A stretch of 64,000 bases of DNA from positions 62,001 to 126,000 of the forward strand of contig CAVTIZ010000001.1 in the NCBI GenBank assembly GCA_963735045.1, in the 5' to 3' direction. Numbering within the stretch: the stretch's first letter is position 1; each line of letters starts with the position of its first letter. This document shows positions 34,725 to 44,478 of this stretch, one piece after another. The notes beneath the pieces were generated by a model, which was not told the origin of the DNA, did no database searches, and saw nothing but the letters and a program-made list of their open reading frames with translations. The DNA comes from Salsipaludibacter sp963735045 (GTDB lineage: Bacteria > Actinomycetota > Nitriliruptoria > Nitriliruptorales > Nitriliruptoraceae). The position numbers and the translations under genes were made by a program.

Positions 34725-35740
34725 GACCGGTCGGCGGGTGCCGGCAGGTCCACGCGGTCATCGGGAGACGGGACCGGGAGCCCGTCACGTGGGCGGATCT
34801 CGTCGACGTCGTCGTCGCGCAGGGCCTCGGACAGGGCCGACACGGTCCCGAGCAACCCCTGGAACTCGGCCGGGATGACCAGCTTGGTCGCGCGCCCGTC
34901 GCCGATCTCCTCCAGCGCCGACAGGTACTCCACGGTCAGCACGGCCCGGTCGGCCCCGGCCTCCTTGATGCCGGTCAGCCGGGCCAGTGCGGCCGCGCCC
35001 TCACCCTCGCCGACCTTGGTCAGGCGCAGCTTGTCGGCGCCCGCACGCAACTCGATGGCACGGGCCTCGCCCTCGGCGTCCAGCACCGCGGCCTGCTTGC
35101 GGCCCTCGGCGGCCAGGATCGAGGCCTCCTTCTCGCCGTTGGCACGGGCGATGGCGGCCTCGCGGTAGCCGTTGGCCTCGGTGACGGTCGCGCGTCGGTC
35201 GCGCTCGGCACGCATCTGGGCGTGCATGGCCTGCACGACCTCCGGCGGCGGGTCGATGCGCTGGATCTCGACGCGCACGACCCGCACACCCCACTTGTCG
35301 GTGGCCTCGTCGAGGACCTCGCGCAGGCGGGTGTTGATGGTGTCGCGCGAGGTCAGGGCGCGGTCCAGTTCGAGGTCACCGATCAGGTTGCGGAGGTTGG
35401 TCTGTGCCAGCTTGATGATCGCGGTGTAGAAGTCGGCGACGTTGTAGACCAGCCGCTTGGGGTCGGTGGCCTCGTAGTAGACGACGGCGTCGACGGACAC
35501 GACCACGTTGTCCTCGGTGATCACCTCCTGGGGGGGCACGTCCACGACCTGTTCGCGCATGTCGATCAACTGGATCGAGTCGACGAACGGGATGATGAGG
35601 TTGAAGCCCGGGTCGCGGGTGTCGCGATAGCGCCCGAGCCGCTCCACGAGTCCGCGCTGGTAGGGCCGCACGATCTTGACGGCCAGGAAGAGCGCGACGA
35701 CGAGCAGCAGTGCCAGCAGGCCGAGGATCACATAGGTCAT
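34721..35740 (-). CDS. SPFH/band 7 (stomatin-like, QmcA-type) membrane protein
   Basis: The protein has 339 residues. One N-terminal membrane segment (YVILGLLALLLVVALFLAV) is followed by the SPFH domain: RPYQRGLVERLGRYRDTRDP, LIIPFVDSIQLIDMREQ, DAVVYYEATDPKRLVYNV. A long Ala/Glu/Arg coiled coil follows (EANGYREAAIARANGEKEAS). Such proteins form membrane microdomain scaffolds and control proteases. It lies 13 bp after NfeD, the standard NfeD-stomatin pairing. Confidence 0.93.
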   Translation of the reverse strand: MTYVILGLLALLLVVALFLAVKIVRPYQRGLVERLGRYRDTRDPGFNLIIPFVDSIQLIDMREQVVDVPPQEVITEDNVVVSVDAVVYYEATDPKRLVYNVADFYTAIIKLAQTNLRNLIGDLELDRALTSRDTINTRLREVLDEATDKWGVRVVRVEIQRIDPPPEVVQAMHAQMRAERDRRATVTEANGYREAAIARANGEKEASILAAEGRKQAAVLDAEGEARAIELRAGADKLRLTKVGEGEGAAALARLTGIKEAGADRAVLTVEYLSALEEIGDGRATKLVIPAEFQGLLGTVSALSEALRDDDVDEIRPRDGLPVPSPDDRVDLPAPADRS

Positions 35741-35753
35741 GCGAGGACTTCCG

Positions 35754-36305
35754 TCAGGTGGCCCCTCCTGCGGGGCGCGAGGTGGATCCGGTCGGGTCGG
35801 GACCGGCGGGGGTGGTGGGTGCCACGACGACGGTGGTGCCGCGGACGCCAACCACCGTGACGACGTCGTCGGGGGCCAGGGCGACGTCGTCGACCGCCAC
35901 GGCCTGCCAGGTCTCCTCGCCCACCAGCACCGTCGCCGTGGGTGCCCGGTGGGTGCCCGGCGTGGCTGGCGGGGCGGCGGCGAGCACACGGCCGGCCATG
36001 CCGACCAGGCGGTTGCCGCCGACCCCGGGAGGGAGGCGATCGTCGGCCTGGAGGGCGCGCCAGCGCGCGAACAGGGCGAGCAGGGCGACCGTGACGCCCA
36101 CGAACCAGGCCAGCGGTGCCAGCAGCGAACGATCCAGCGCGGCCGCGACGGCGGCGAAGAGCGCACCCAGCGCGATCGCGGCCGCGAGTGGCGCAGGACC
36201 GCCGGTGCCCGTGGGGGCGCCCCCGCGTCGCCACGCCCGCAGGGCGACGAGGCCAGCACCGATCGCCAGCACTCCCCACAGCCACGGCGCTGCCTGTTCC
36301 ACCAT
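35754..36305 (-). CDS. NfeD family membrane protein
   Basis: The protein has 183 residues. The start is the ATG giving MVEQAAPWLWGVLAIGAG; the longer open frame is shadow. Three hydrophobic segments (about residues 5-23, 43-62, 65-85) precede a C-terminal OB-fold NfeD domain: GNRLVGMAGRVL, TVLVGEETWQAVAV and DDVVTVVGVRGTTVVVAP. It lacks the long serine-protease part of NfeD1b. It is the partner of the downstream SPFH protein and the first gene of a four-gene coupled operon. Confidence 0.87.
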   Translation of the reverse strand: MVEQAAPWLWGVLAIGAGLVALRAWRRGGAPTGTGGPAPLAAAIALGALFAAVAAALDRSLLAPLAWFVGVTVALLALFARWRALQADDRLPPGVGGNRLVGMAGRVLAAAPPATPGTHRAPTATVLVGEETWQAVAVDDVALAPDDVVTVVGVRGTTVVVAPTTPAGPDPTGSTSRPAGGAT

Positions 36306-36318
36306 GCAGCCACCATAT

Positions 36319-36370
36319 CCAGCGCCCGGTGGCGAGTCCGCAGACCTTCGGGCCCGGCACCGGGCGCTGG
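36319..36370. terminator. Long inverted repeat between 5-oxoprolinase and nfeD
   Basis: The perfect 13-bp arms CCAGCGCCCGGTG (36319-36331) and CACCGGGCGCTGG (36358-36370) enclose a 26-base loop. They lie just past the 3' end of the leftward 5-oxoprolinase gene and before nfeD. Probably a terminator insulating the two same-strand units. Confidence 0.6.
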
Positions 36371-36373
36371 ACG

Positions 36374-39300
36374 TCATCCCCCAGCGGCCGGCCCGTAGCC
36401 GCCGCCACCGGGAGTGACCAGCACGAACACGTCGTCGACGTCCACCTCGACGGAGTCTCGCCCCCCGACCTCGGTGGTGGTCCCGTCGGGATGTTCGATC
36501 CACTGCCGTCCGAGGGCTCCCGGGTCCCCGCCGGCCACGCCGTAGGGCGCGACCCGCCGGTGGCTGGACAGCAGCGTGACCGTCATCGGCTCGAGGAAGC
36601 GCAGCCGCCGGACCGCCCCGTCCCCACCCGACCAGCGCCCGCTGCCACCGCTGCCCCGTCGGATGGCGAAGGACTCCACTCGGACCGGGTGGCGCCACTC
36701 CAGCACCTCGGGGTCCGTCAGGCGCGAGTTGGTCATGTGGGTCTGCACCACGTCGGTGCCGTCGAAGCCCCCCGCGACCTCCCCATCGGCATCCCCGTCG
36801 ACGTCGCGGCCCGCACCGGACCCACTCGCCACGGTCTCGTAGTACTGGTGCTCGTCGTTGCCGAAGGTGACGTTGTTCATGGTCCCGCTGCCCTCGGCCT
36901 GCACGCCCAGCGCGCCGTACAGGGCCCCGGTCACGGCCTGGGAGGTCTCCACGTTGCCGGCCGCGACCGCTGCCGGGAACGTCGGCGACAGCAGGGACCC
37001 CGCCGGGATGACGACGTCCAGCGGTTCGAGGCAGCCGGCGTTGAGCGGGATGTCGTCGTCGACCAGCGTCCGGAACACGTACAGCACGGCGGCCAGGGCC
37101 ACCGCCGACGGGGCGTTGGCGTTGCCCTCGGACTGCGGCGACGTGCCGGTGAAGTCGATGGTCGCCCTGCGCGCGTCGGCGTCGACGGTGATCGCGACGT
37201 GGATCTCGTCACCGTCGTCGAGCTCGGTCACCCAGGAGCCGTCCGACAGCGTCGGCAGGACGCGGGCCACCGCCTCGGCGGCGTTGGTCCGGACGTGGCC
37301 CATGTAGGCGTGCACCACGTCCAGTCCGACCCGGTCCACCAGCCCCCGCAGCTCGGCGACCCCGCGGGCGTTGGCCGCGACCTTGGCCCGGAGGTCGGCG
37401 ACGTTGGCCGCCGGGTCACGGGACGGGTACGGGCCGGTGGTCAACAGCTCCACCGTCTCGTCGGCCCGCAGGCGTTCGTCGTCGACCAGCAGCCAGTTGT
37501 CGAAGACCACCCCCTCCTGCTCGATGCGGGTCGACCCGGCGGGCATCGAGCCGGGCGTGATCCCGCCGATCTCGGCGTGGTGGCCACGCGACGCCACCAG
37601 GAACAGCAGGTGCTCCCCGGCCTCGTCGAACACCGGGGTGACCACGGTCACGTCCGGCAGGTGGGTGCCGCCGTGGTAGGGATCGTTGAGCGCCCAGACC
37701 TGCCCGGGGCGCATCGCGTCGCCGGTTGGCGTCCAGCACGACCCGGATGGACTCCCCCATCGATCCCAGGTGCACCGGGATGTGGGGGGCGTTGGCGATC
37801 AGGTTCCCGTCGGGGTCGAACAGGGCACACGAGAAGTCCAGCCGCTCCTTGATGTTGACCGAGTGCGCGGTGCGACGGAGCGAGACCCCCATCTGTTCGG
37901 CGATCGACATGAACAGGTTGTTGAACAGCTCCAGCCGGACCGGGTCGACGGTGGTGTCGCCGGCGGTCGCCGCCACGGTCGCCGCCACGCGTTCCAGCAC
38001 CAGGTGGCCGAGGTCGTTGACCGTGGCCCGCCAGGACGACTCGACCACCGTCGTGGCCGTGTCCTCGGCGATGACCGCCGGGCCGTCCACCACGGATCCC
38101 GCGGCCAGGTCCGACCTCGCCACCAGGTCGACCTCGCGCCGGGCGCCGTCGACCACCATCTCCACCCGGTCGAGCACCCGGACCCTGCCGTGGTCCGGGC
38201 CCTCGTCGGGATTCCTCGGGGCCACCACGTCGAGCTCGTCGACGCCGGACTCCCCGACGACCTCGACCTGCACGGCCTCCACCACGACCGCGGCGTCGGG
38301 CAGCAGGAATGCGAACTGGCGTCGATAGGCGGTGGTGAAGGCGGTCCGCATGGCCTCGGGCTGGTCATGGTCGACGCCGATGGTCGTGTCGGTGCCGGCA
38401 TAGCGCAGCAGCACCCGCCGAGTCACCGAGGTGGCATCGCCGGCGACGCCCTGGTCGGCGAGGTCGGCGGTCGCCGCGGCCGCGAGGTCGTCCAGCGCAG
38501 CGGTCACCGGTGCCGCGGCGGCGTCGTCGAGCACGAGCTCCAACGGCTCGCTCCCGCAGGGCGGTCACGTCGGCCAGGCCCATGCCGTAGGCGGACAGCA
38601 CACCGGCCAGGGGGTGGACCACGACCGTCGACATGCCGAGCTGGTCGGCCACCGCGCAGGCATGCTGGCCGCCGGCACCCCCGAACGTCGCCAACGCGTA
38701 GTCCGACACGTCGTGGCCCTTGAGCACCGACACCGTGCGGATGGCGTTGGCCATGTTGGCCACGGCCACCTCCCGGAAGCCGGCGGCGACCTGCTCGGGC
38801 GTGCGACGGTCACCGGTGGCCGCGGCGATGGTGTCGGCGAGGTCGGTGAACCCGGCCCGGACCGCCTCGACGTCCAGCGGCTGGTCCCCGTCCGGCCCGA
38901 ACACCGCGGGGAAGGCCGACGGCTGGACCCGGCCCAACATCACGTTGGCGTCGGTCACGGTCAGGGGGCCACCACGCCGATAGGCCGCCGGACCGGGTCG
39001 GGCGCCGGCCGAGTCCGGCCCGACCCGGTACCGGCTGCCGTCGAAGTGCAGGATCGACCCGCCCCCCGCGGCGACCGTCTCGATCGCCATCATCGGCGCG
39101 CGCATCCGGACCCCGGCGACGCGGGTCTGCAGCTCCCGTTCGAACTCCCCGGCCCAGTGCGAGACGTCGGTGGAGGTCCCGCCCATGTCGAAGCCGATGA
39201 CGCGATCGTGGCCGGCCGCCGCGGTGGTCCGCGCCATGGCGACCACGCCGCCGGCAGGACCCGACAGGATGGCGTCCTTGCCCCGGAAGTGGTGGGCCTC

Positions 39301-40050
39301 CGCCAACCCACCGCTGGACTGCATGAACAGCAGTCGCACGTCGCCGAGTGCGGCGGCCACGCGGTCGACGTGGCGACCGAGGACCGGCGACAGGTAGGCG
39401 TCCACGACGGTGGTGTCGCCCCGGGCGACCAGCCGCATCAGCGGACTGGCCTCGTGGGACGTCGAGACCTGGGCGAAGCCGACCTCGCGGGCCAGGGCCG
39501 CCACCCGACGCTCGTGGTCGTGGTGGCGCCAGCCGTGCACGAACACGATGGCCACCGCGTCGTGGCCGCGGTCGCGGAGCTCGGCGAGGTCGGCGCGGAC
39601 GACCTCGTCGTCGGGTGCCGCCAGCACCTCGCCGTCGGCGCCGACCCGTTCGTCGACCTCCAGGACCTCGGCGTGGACCAGTTCGGGCAGCACGATCTCC
39701 CGCGCGAAGATGTCCGGGCGATCCTGGTGGGCGATCCGGAGGGCATCGCCAAACCCCCGGGTGGTGACCAGGACCGTGGGTTCGCCCCGCCGTTCCAGCA
39801 GGGCGTTGGTGGCCACGGTGGTGCCCATCCGCACGACCTCGACGTCCTCGGCCGGCAGGGGGTCGCCGGCGGCCAGGCCGAGCAGGTGGCGGATGCCGGC
39901 GACGGCCGCGTCGTCGTAGCGGTCGGGATCCTCCGACAACAGCTTGTGGGTGGCCAGCGTGCCGTCCGGGCGTCGCGCCACCACGTCGGTGAACGTCCCA
40001 CCCCGATCGATCCAGAACGACCACCGGCCGGGTGCCCGCTGGTCCGTCAT
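36374..40050 (-). pseudogene. 5-oxoprolinase (HyuA-HyuB fused), two frameshifts
   Basis: Three consecutive frames encode one 5-oxoprolinase of 1,224 residues once two extra bases are ignored; 3,677 bp minus 2 is divisible by 3. The HyuA-type N-terminus (WFWIDRGGTFTDVV-like, GFDMGGTSTDVSHW, TFGGAGGQHACAVA) breaks at GCCGTTGGAG near 38542. The HyuA C-terminus plus the HyuB start (MSIAEQMGVSLRRTAHS) breaks at AACCGGCGAC near 37724. The remainder, from RPGQVWALNDPYHGGTHLPD, runs to the stop. The enzyme opens 5-oxoproline to glutamate with ATP. Each break is an extra base in a doublet, so sequencing error is as likely as gene decay. A GGGAGAGCG site precedes the start. Confidence 0.85.
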
Positions 40051-40158
40051 CGCTCTCCCGTCACGCCCATGGGGCCACGGTAGGCACCGCCGCCGCGACA
40101 CCCGGCGAGGTCCGACCCCGCCACCCGATCCGACACCGCCCGCCGGTGCCGGGGGTGG

Positions 40159-40674
40159 TCAGTCGAGCGCGCGCTCGTACAGGCCGTGGACGTAGCTGGC
40201 CTGGCCCAGGTGCGCCCAGTTGTCGCCGACCACGCTGTCGAGTCGGACCCCCAGGGTGACCGGCGGGTCCCAGTCCGAGTCGACCACGCGATCGAGGTCG
40301 TCGTCGGTGAGGCCGCGCAGCACCGCCAGCGTCTGGTCGGTGACCGCCGTGAGGTAGTCGGCCAGCAGGGTGGCACTGCCGGGCTGGATCGCGGCGACGT
40401 CCTCGGAGGTGTGGCCGTACCCGGTGTCCATGGTGTCCTCGGGAAGCCCGAAGCGGTCGGCCCACCGCCCGCTGGCCCACACCTGCTCGACGGCGGCGAT
40501 CGATGCCACGTGGTCGTCCTGGACGCGGGCGACGTGCCACACCAACCAGGCCACGGTGTTGGCGTCGGCGTCCGGGCGCCAGGCGAGGTCCTCGTCGGGC
40601 ATGTCGTCGACGACCGCGACGCCGTGGTCGCGGATGCGCTCGAACTGGTCCTGCAGCAACTCGGCTCCGGTCAT
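40159..40674 (-). CDS. DinB superfamily protein (mycothiol-dependent-type)
   Basis: The protein has 171 residues. The start follows AAGGACTTGACC. It is a four-helix DinB/MDMPI-like fold: LLQDQFERIRDHGVAVVDDM, NTVAWLVWHVARVQDDHVAS (metal His) and DNWAHLGQASYVHGLYE (second His). Proteins of this group are thiol-dependent transferases or hydrolases, often using mycothiol in actinobacteria. Substrate unknown; single gene. Confidence 0.87.
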   Translation of the reverse strand: MTGAELLQDQFERIRDHGVAVVDDMPDEDLAWRPDADANTVAWLVWHVARVQDDHVASIAAVEQVWASGRWADRFGLPEDTMDTGYGHTSEDVAAIQPGSATLLADYLTAVTDQTLAVLRGLTDDDLDRVVDSDWDPPVTLGVRLDSVVGDNWAHLGQASYVHGLYERALD

Positions 40675-40831
40675 GGTCAAGTCCTTCGGGGTGGGGCTCG
40701 GGTGGGTCCGGCCTGGCACGGCCGCCACCAGTTCACCATCCCGCACCGCCCGCCGCCGGGCCGATCGGGGACCGTCGGACCCGACCGGCCCGGGTTCGCC
40801 GATCGGTGGGGCAGCGGACATACTGGGCGGC

Positions 40832-42346
40832 ATGCCTGCCTTCCTCGCCGCCCTGCTGGTGTTCGTGTCCTCCGGTGCCGTGCTGGTCCTGGAGACCCTC
40901 GCCGGTCGCCTCATGGCCCCCTACGTCGGGGTCACCCTCGAGTCGTTCACGGGGATCATCGGCACGATCCTTGCCGGCATCGCCGTGGGCTCGTGGTACG
41001 GCGGACGGCTGGCCGACCACCACGACCCGCGGGTGCTGCTGGGACCGACCATGGCACTGGGCGGGGTGCTGAGCCTGCTGTCGATCCCGGTGATCGACTT
41101 CCTCGGCGGGTCGATGCGCGGGGCGACACCGGGCATCATCGTGTTCCTGACCACGGCGGCCTTCTTCGTGCCTTCGGCCGTGCTGTCGGCGGTCACCCCG
41201 ATGGTCGTCAAACTGCGATTGCACGACCTGTCCGACACCGGGGCGGTGGTCGGACGCCTGTCGGCGCTGGGGACGGTGGGCGCGCTGGTCGGCACGTTCG
41301 TGACCGGGTTCGTCCTGGTGGCCGCGTGGCCGACGCGCCCGATCATCCGGGTCCTCGGTGGCCTGCTGGTCGTCGGGGGCCTGGCCCTGTGGGTGTGGCT
41401 GGCCCGTGACGCCGACGACGACGAGCCGCTGGTGCGCCCGACCGCCGCGACGATGGTCGTCATCGTCGTCGCCGGCCTGCTGTCGTTCGCGGCCGCCCAC
41501 CCCTGCCAGGAGGAGTCGGCGTACTTCTGCGCCCGGGTCGAGGTCGACCCGGATCGCCCGACGGGACGCGTCCTGTGGCTCGACACCCTCCGCCACTCCT
41601 ATGCCGACCTCGAGGACCCGACCCACCTGGAGTTCACCTACGCCCAGACGATGTCGGACGTGCTCGCCTCGATCGCGCCCGAGGGCGAGGCCCTGGACGT
41701 CACCCACGTCGGCGGTGCCGGCATGAGCCTGCCGCGGTACCTGCGGGCCACCCGGCCCGGCACGCAGTCGACCGTGCTCGAACTCGACCCGCTGATGACC
41801 GACATCGCCGAGCGCGACATGGGATGGGAGCCCGGCCCCGACGTCACGATGCGCTTCGGCGACGCACGGCTGCGGCTGGACGACGTCGAGGCGGGATCGC
41901 AGGACCTGGTCGTGGGGGACGCCTTCGGGGGCGTGTCGGTGCCGTGGCACCTCACGACCGTCGAGTTCGTCCGTGACATCCGGTCCCGGCTGCGACCGGA
42001 CGGGGTCTACGCCCTGAACATGATCGACTACCCGGACCTGGGCTTCGCACGGGCCGAACTGGCCACGCTGGCGGCCGTGTTCGACCACGTGGCGGTGCTG
42101 GCACCTGCCGAGCGACTCCGCGGGGAGTCCGGCGGCAACTTCATCATGGTGGCGTCCGACGATCCTGTTCCCGTCGAGGCGATGCTGGCGCGCAACGCGG
42201 CTCGCGGCGACGACGAAGAGGCCCTGTGGGACGGTGGCTCGTCACTCGACGACGTCACCCTCGACGACTTCCTCGCCGGCGCAGAGGTCCTGACCGACGA
42301 CTTCGCCCCCGTCGACCAGCTCCTGACCCCCTACCCACGGGGCTGA
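40832..42346 (+). CDS. Spermidine-synthase-like protein fused to membrane domain
   Basis: The protein has 504 residues. About seven hydrophobic segments fill residues 1-220, for example FLAALLVFVSSGAVLVLETL, IIGTILAGIAVGSWYGGRLA, PTMALGGVLSLLSIPVIDFL and MVVIVVAGLLSFAAA. A spermidine-synthase/methyltransferase fold follows: VTHVGGAGMSLPRYL, VLELDPLMTDIAERDM, DLVVGDAFGGVSVPWHL and the terminal LTDDFAPVDQLLTPY. Family members of this layout are common in actinobacteria. Aminopropyl transfer has not been shown for them, so the substrate is open. Confidence 0.87.
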   Translation: MPAFLAALLVFVSSGAVLVLETLAGRLMAPYVGVTLESFTGIIGTILAGIAVGSWYGGRLADHHDPRVLLGPTMALGGVLSLLSIPVIDFLGGSMRGATPGIIVFLTTAAFFVPSAVLSAVTPMVVKLRLHDLSDTGAVVGRLSALGTVGALVGTFVTGFVLVAAWPTRPIIRVLGGLLVVGGLALWVWLARDADDDEPLVRPTAATMVVIVVAGLLSFAAAHPCQEESAYFCARVEVDPDRPTGRVLWLDTLRHSYADLEDPTHLEFTYAQTMSDVLASIAPEGEALDVTHVGGAGMSLPRYLRATRPGTQSTVLELDPLMTDIAERDMGWEPGPDVTMRFGDARLRLDDVEAGSQDLVVGDAFGGVSVPWHLTTVEFVRDIRSRLRPDGVYALNMIDYPDLGFARAELATLAAVFDHVAVLAPAERLRGESGGNFIMVASDDPVPVEAMLARNAARGDDEEALWDGGSSLDDVTLDDFLAGAEVLTDDFAPVDQLLTPYPRG

Positions 42347-42363
42347 CCCGCCGGTCGCCCGGA

Positions 42364-44400
42364 TCAGGGGGTGAGGTCGACACGGCGCAGCAACTGGGCG
42401 TTGGCGGCGACGATGATGGTCGACAGGCTCATCAGCACGGCCCCCACGGCGGGTGGCAGCACGAAGCCCACCGGGGCGAGCACCCCCGCGGCCAGTGGCA
42501 CGGCCACGATGTTGTAGCCGGCCGCCCAGACGAGGTTCTGCTGCATCTTGCGATACGAGGCGGTGGACAGACGTCGCACCACGGCGACGTTGCGCGGGTC
42601 GTCGGAGGCCAGCACGATCGCGGCGGAGGCCGCCGCGACGTCCGTCCCCGCCCCGATCGCCATGCCGACGTCCGCACGCGCCAGGGCGGGCGCGTCGTTG
42701 ACGCCGTCCCCGACCATGGCCACCACCTCGCCCCGATCCTGCAGGTCCCGGACCAACGCCTCCTTGTCCTCGGGCAGCACCTGGCTGTGCACCTCGTCGA
42801 TGCCCAGCACCTCGGCCACGTGGTCGGCCACCTGGCCCGCGTCGCCGGTCGCCATGACGACCCGCACACCGGCGTCGTGGAGGGTGTCCACGGCCTGGCG
42901 TGACACCTCGCGGACCTCGTCCTCCAGCGCCATGGCCCCCACCACTCCACCGTCGACCACGACGTGCAGCACCGCGGCACCGCGATCGCGCCAGCTCGCG
43001 GCCGGCCCCGCGACGGCGTCGCCGCCGGCGCCCTCCCCGAGATCGCGGTCCTCCAGCATCGACGGGCCGCCGACGACCACCGCACGACCATCGACCGTGG
43101 CCGACACGCCCCGTCCGGCCGCACTGGCGAAGTCGGTCGCCTGTGGGACGGCCAGCTCGTCGTCGTCGGCCCGGGCACGGATCGCCCGGGCCAACGGGTG
43201 CTCCGAGTCGGACTCGGCGGCGGCCGCGAGGGCGACCACCTCGGCCGGGTCCGAGCCGTCGGCAGCGACCACGTCGGTCACGTGGTGGTCGCCCTCGGTC
43301 AGGGTCCCGGTCTTGTCGAACACCACGGTGTCGACCCGGCGCATGGTCTCCAGCGCGAGCCGGTCGCGGACCAGGATCCCGGCCGACGCCGCACGTGCGG
43401 TCGACAACGACACCACCAGCGGGATCGCCAGTCCGAGTGCGTGCGGGCACGCGATGACCAGCACCGTCACGGTTCGGGGAACGGCCTGGTCGAGCTGTCC
43501 CACCACGATCCACGTGACGAAGGTGAGCACGGCGGCGGCGAGCGCGTACCAGAACAGCCAGGCGGCGGCCCGGTCGGCCAGGACCTGGGTCCGTGACGTC
43601 GACGACTGGGCGTCGGCGACCATCCTCTGGATGCCGGCCAGCGCGGTGTCGTCGCCCGTCGCGGACACCTCCACCCGCACCGAGGACCCCACCGCCACCG
43701 ACCCCGCGACCAGCTCGTCGCCCTCGCCGTGGGCCACCGGTGCCGACTCCCCGGTCAGCATGGACTCGTCGAACTCGGCCTCACCGACCACGATCGTGCC
43801 GTCCGCGGGCACCGAGGCACCCGGCCGGACCAGCACCACGTCGCCGGTCGCCAGCTCGGACGCCGACACGGTCCTGGTGTCGTCCCCGTCGAGAAGTTCC
43901 GCCTCGTCGGGCAGCAGCTCGGCCAGGCTGTCCAGCGCGGACTGGGCCTGGCCGATGGCGCGCATCTCCTGCCAGTGACCGAGCAGCATGACCACGATCA
44001 GGGCGGCCAGCTCCCACCAGAACTCGAGGTCCAGCCACCCGAACTCACTCGCCCACGACGCGGCGAAGGCGACCGTGATCGCCAGGGCGATCAGGGCCAT
44101 CATCCCGGGCTGGCGGTCTCGCAGCTCCTGCCATCCCGACGTCAGGAACACCCGTCCGCCGTCGACGAACAGCACCGTGCCGAGCACCGGTCCGACCCAG
44201 TGGAGCAGCGCGACGTCCGGCAGCGTCACCCCGACCCAACCCCACAGGGTGGCCGACGTGAGCAGGATCGGGATCGCCAGCCACAGGGAGCGGAGGAACT
44301 GGGCCCGGAACATCTCCGCATGCCCGTCGTGGCCCGAACCGTCGTGGCCCGAACCGTCGTGGCCCGAACCGTCGTGGCCGTGCGAGGACTTGCTGGACAT
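42364..44400 (-). CDS. copB: CopB-type (CPH) heavy-metal P1B-ATPase
   Basis: The protein has 678 residues. A His/Asp/Gly N-terminus with GHDGS repeats replaces an HMA domain. Membrane ion site VIACPHALGLAIPLVV gives the CPH motif of the CopB (P1B-3) class. Also present are phosphorylation loop DKTGTLTEGDH, the TGES motif MLTGESAPVAHGEG, N-domain ESDSEHPLARAI, hinge VGDGVNDAPALARADV, and eight likely membrane helices. It probably exports Cu(I)/Cu(II) or Ag. It is the last gene of the copper operon, 78 bp after copA. Confidence 0.93.
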   Translation of the reverse strand: MSSKSSHGHDGSGHDGSGHDGSGHDGHAEMFRAQFLRSLWLAIPILLTSATLWGWVGVTLPDVALLHWVGPVLGTVLFVDGGRVFLTSGWQELRDRQPGMMALIALAITVAFAASWASEFGWLDLEFWWELAALIVVMLLGHWQEMRAIGQAQSALDSLAELLPDEAELLDGDDTRTVSASELATGDVVLVRPGASVPADGTIVVGEAEFDESMLTGESAPVAHGEGDELVAGSVAVGSSVRVEVSATGDDTALAGIQRMVADAQSSTSRTQVLADRAAAWLFWYALAAAVLTFVTWIVVGQLDQAVPRTVTVLVIACPHALGLAIPLVVSLSTARAASAGILVRDRLALETMRRVDTVVFDKTGTLTEGDHHVTDVVAADGSDPAEVVALAAAAESDSEHPLARAIRARADDDELAVPQATDFASAAGRGVSATVDGRAVVVGGPSMLEDRDLGEGAGGDAVAGPAASWRDRGAAVLHVVVDGGVVGAMALEDEVREVSRQAVDTLHDAGVRVVMATGDAGQVADHVAEVLGIDEVHSQVLPEDKEALVRDLQDRGEVVAMVGDGVNDAPALARADVGMAIGAGTDVAAASAAIVLASDDPRNVAVVRRLSTASYRKMQQNLVWAAGYNIVAVPLAAGVLAPVGFVLPPAVGAVLMSLSTIIVAANAQLLRRVDLTP
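44326..44380 (-). repeat. 15-bp coding tandem repeat in copB (GHDGS)
   Basis: The unit GTCGTGGCCCGAACC occurs three times perfectly from 44326 to 44370 and then partially. It encodes His-Asp-Gly-Ser-Gly copies in the metal-binding N-terminus. The unit keeps the reading frame, so copy number can vary without loss of the protein. Confidence 0.85.
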
Positions 44401-44478
44401 GCGTGACTCCGTCGAGCGGGGCGGACGAGGACGGGCCACCGGGCCTGTGAGGACCCGGCGGTGGGCCGGAGACGGCCA

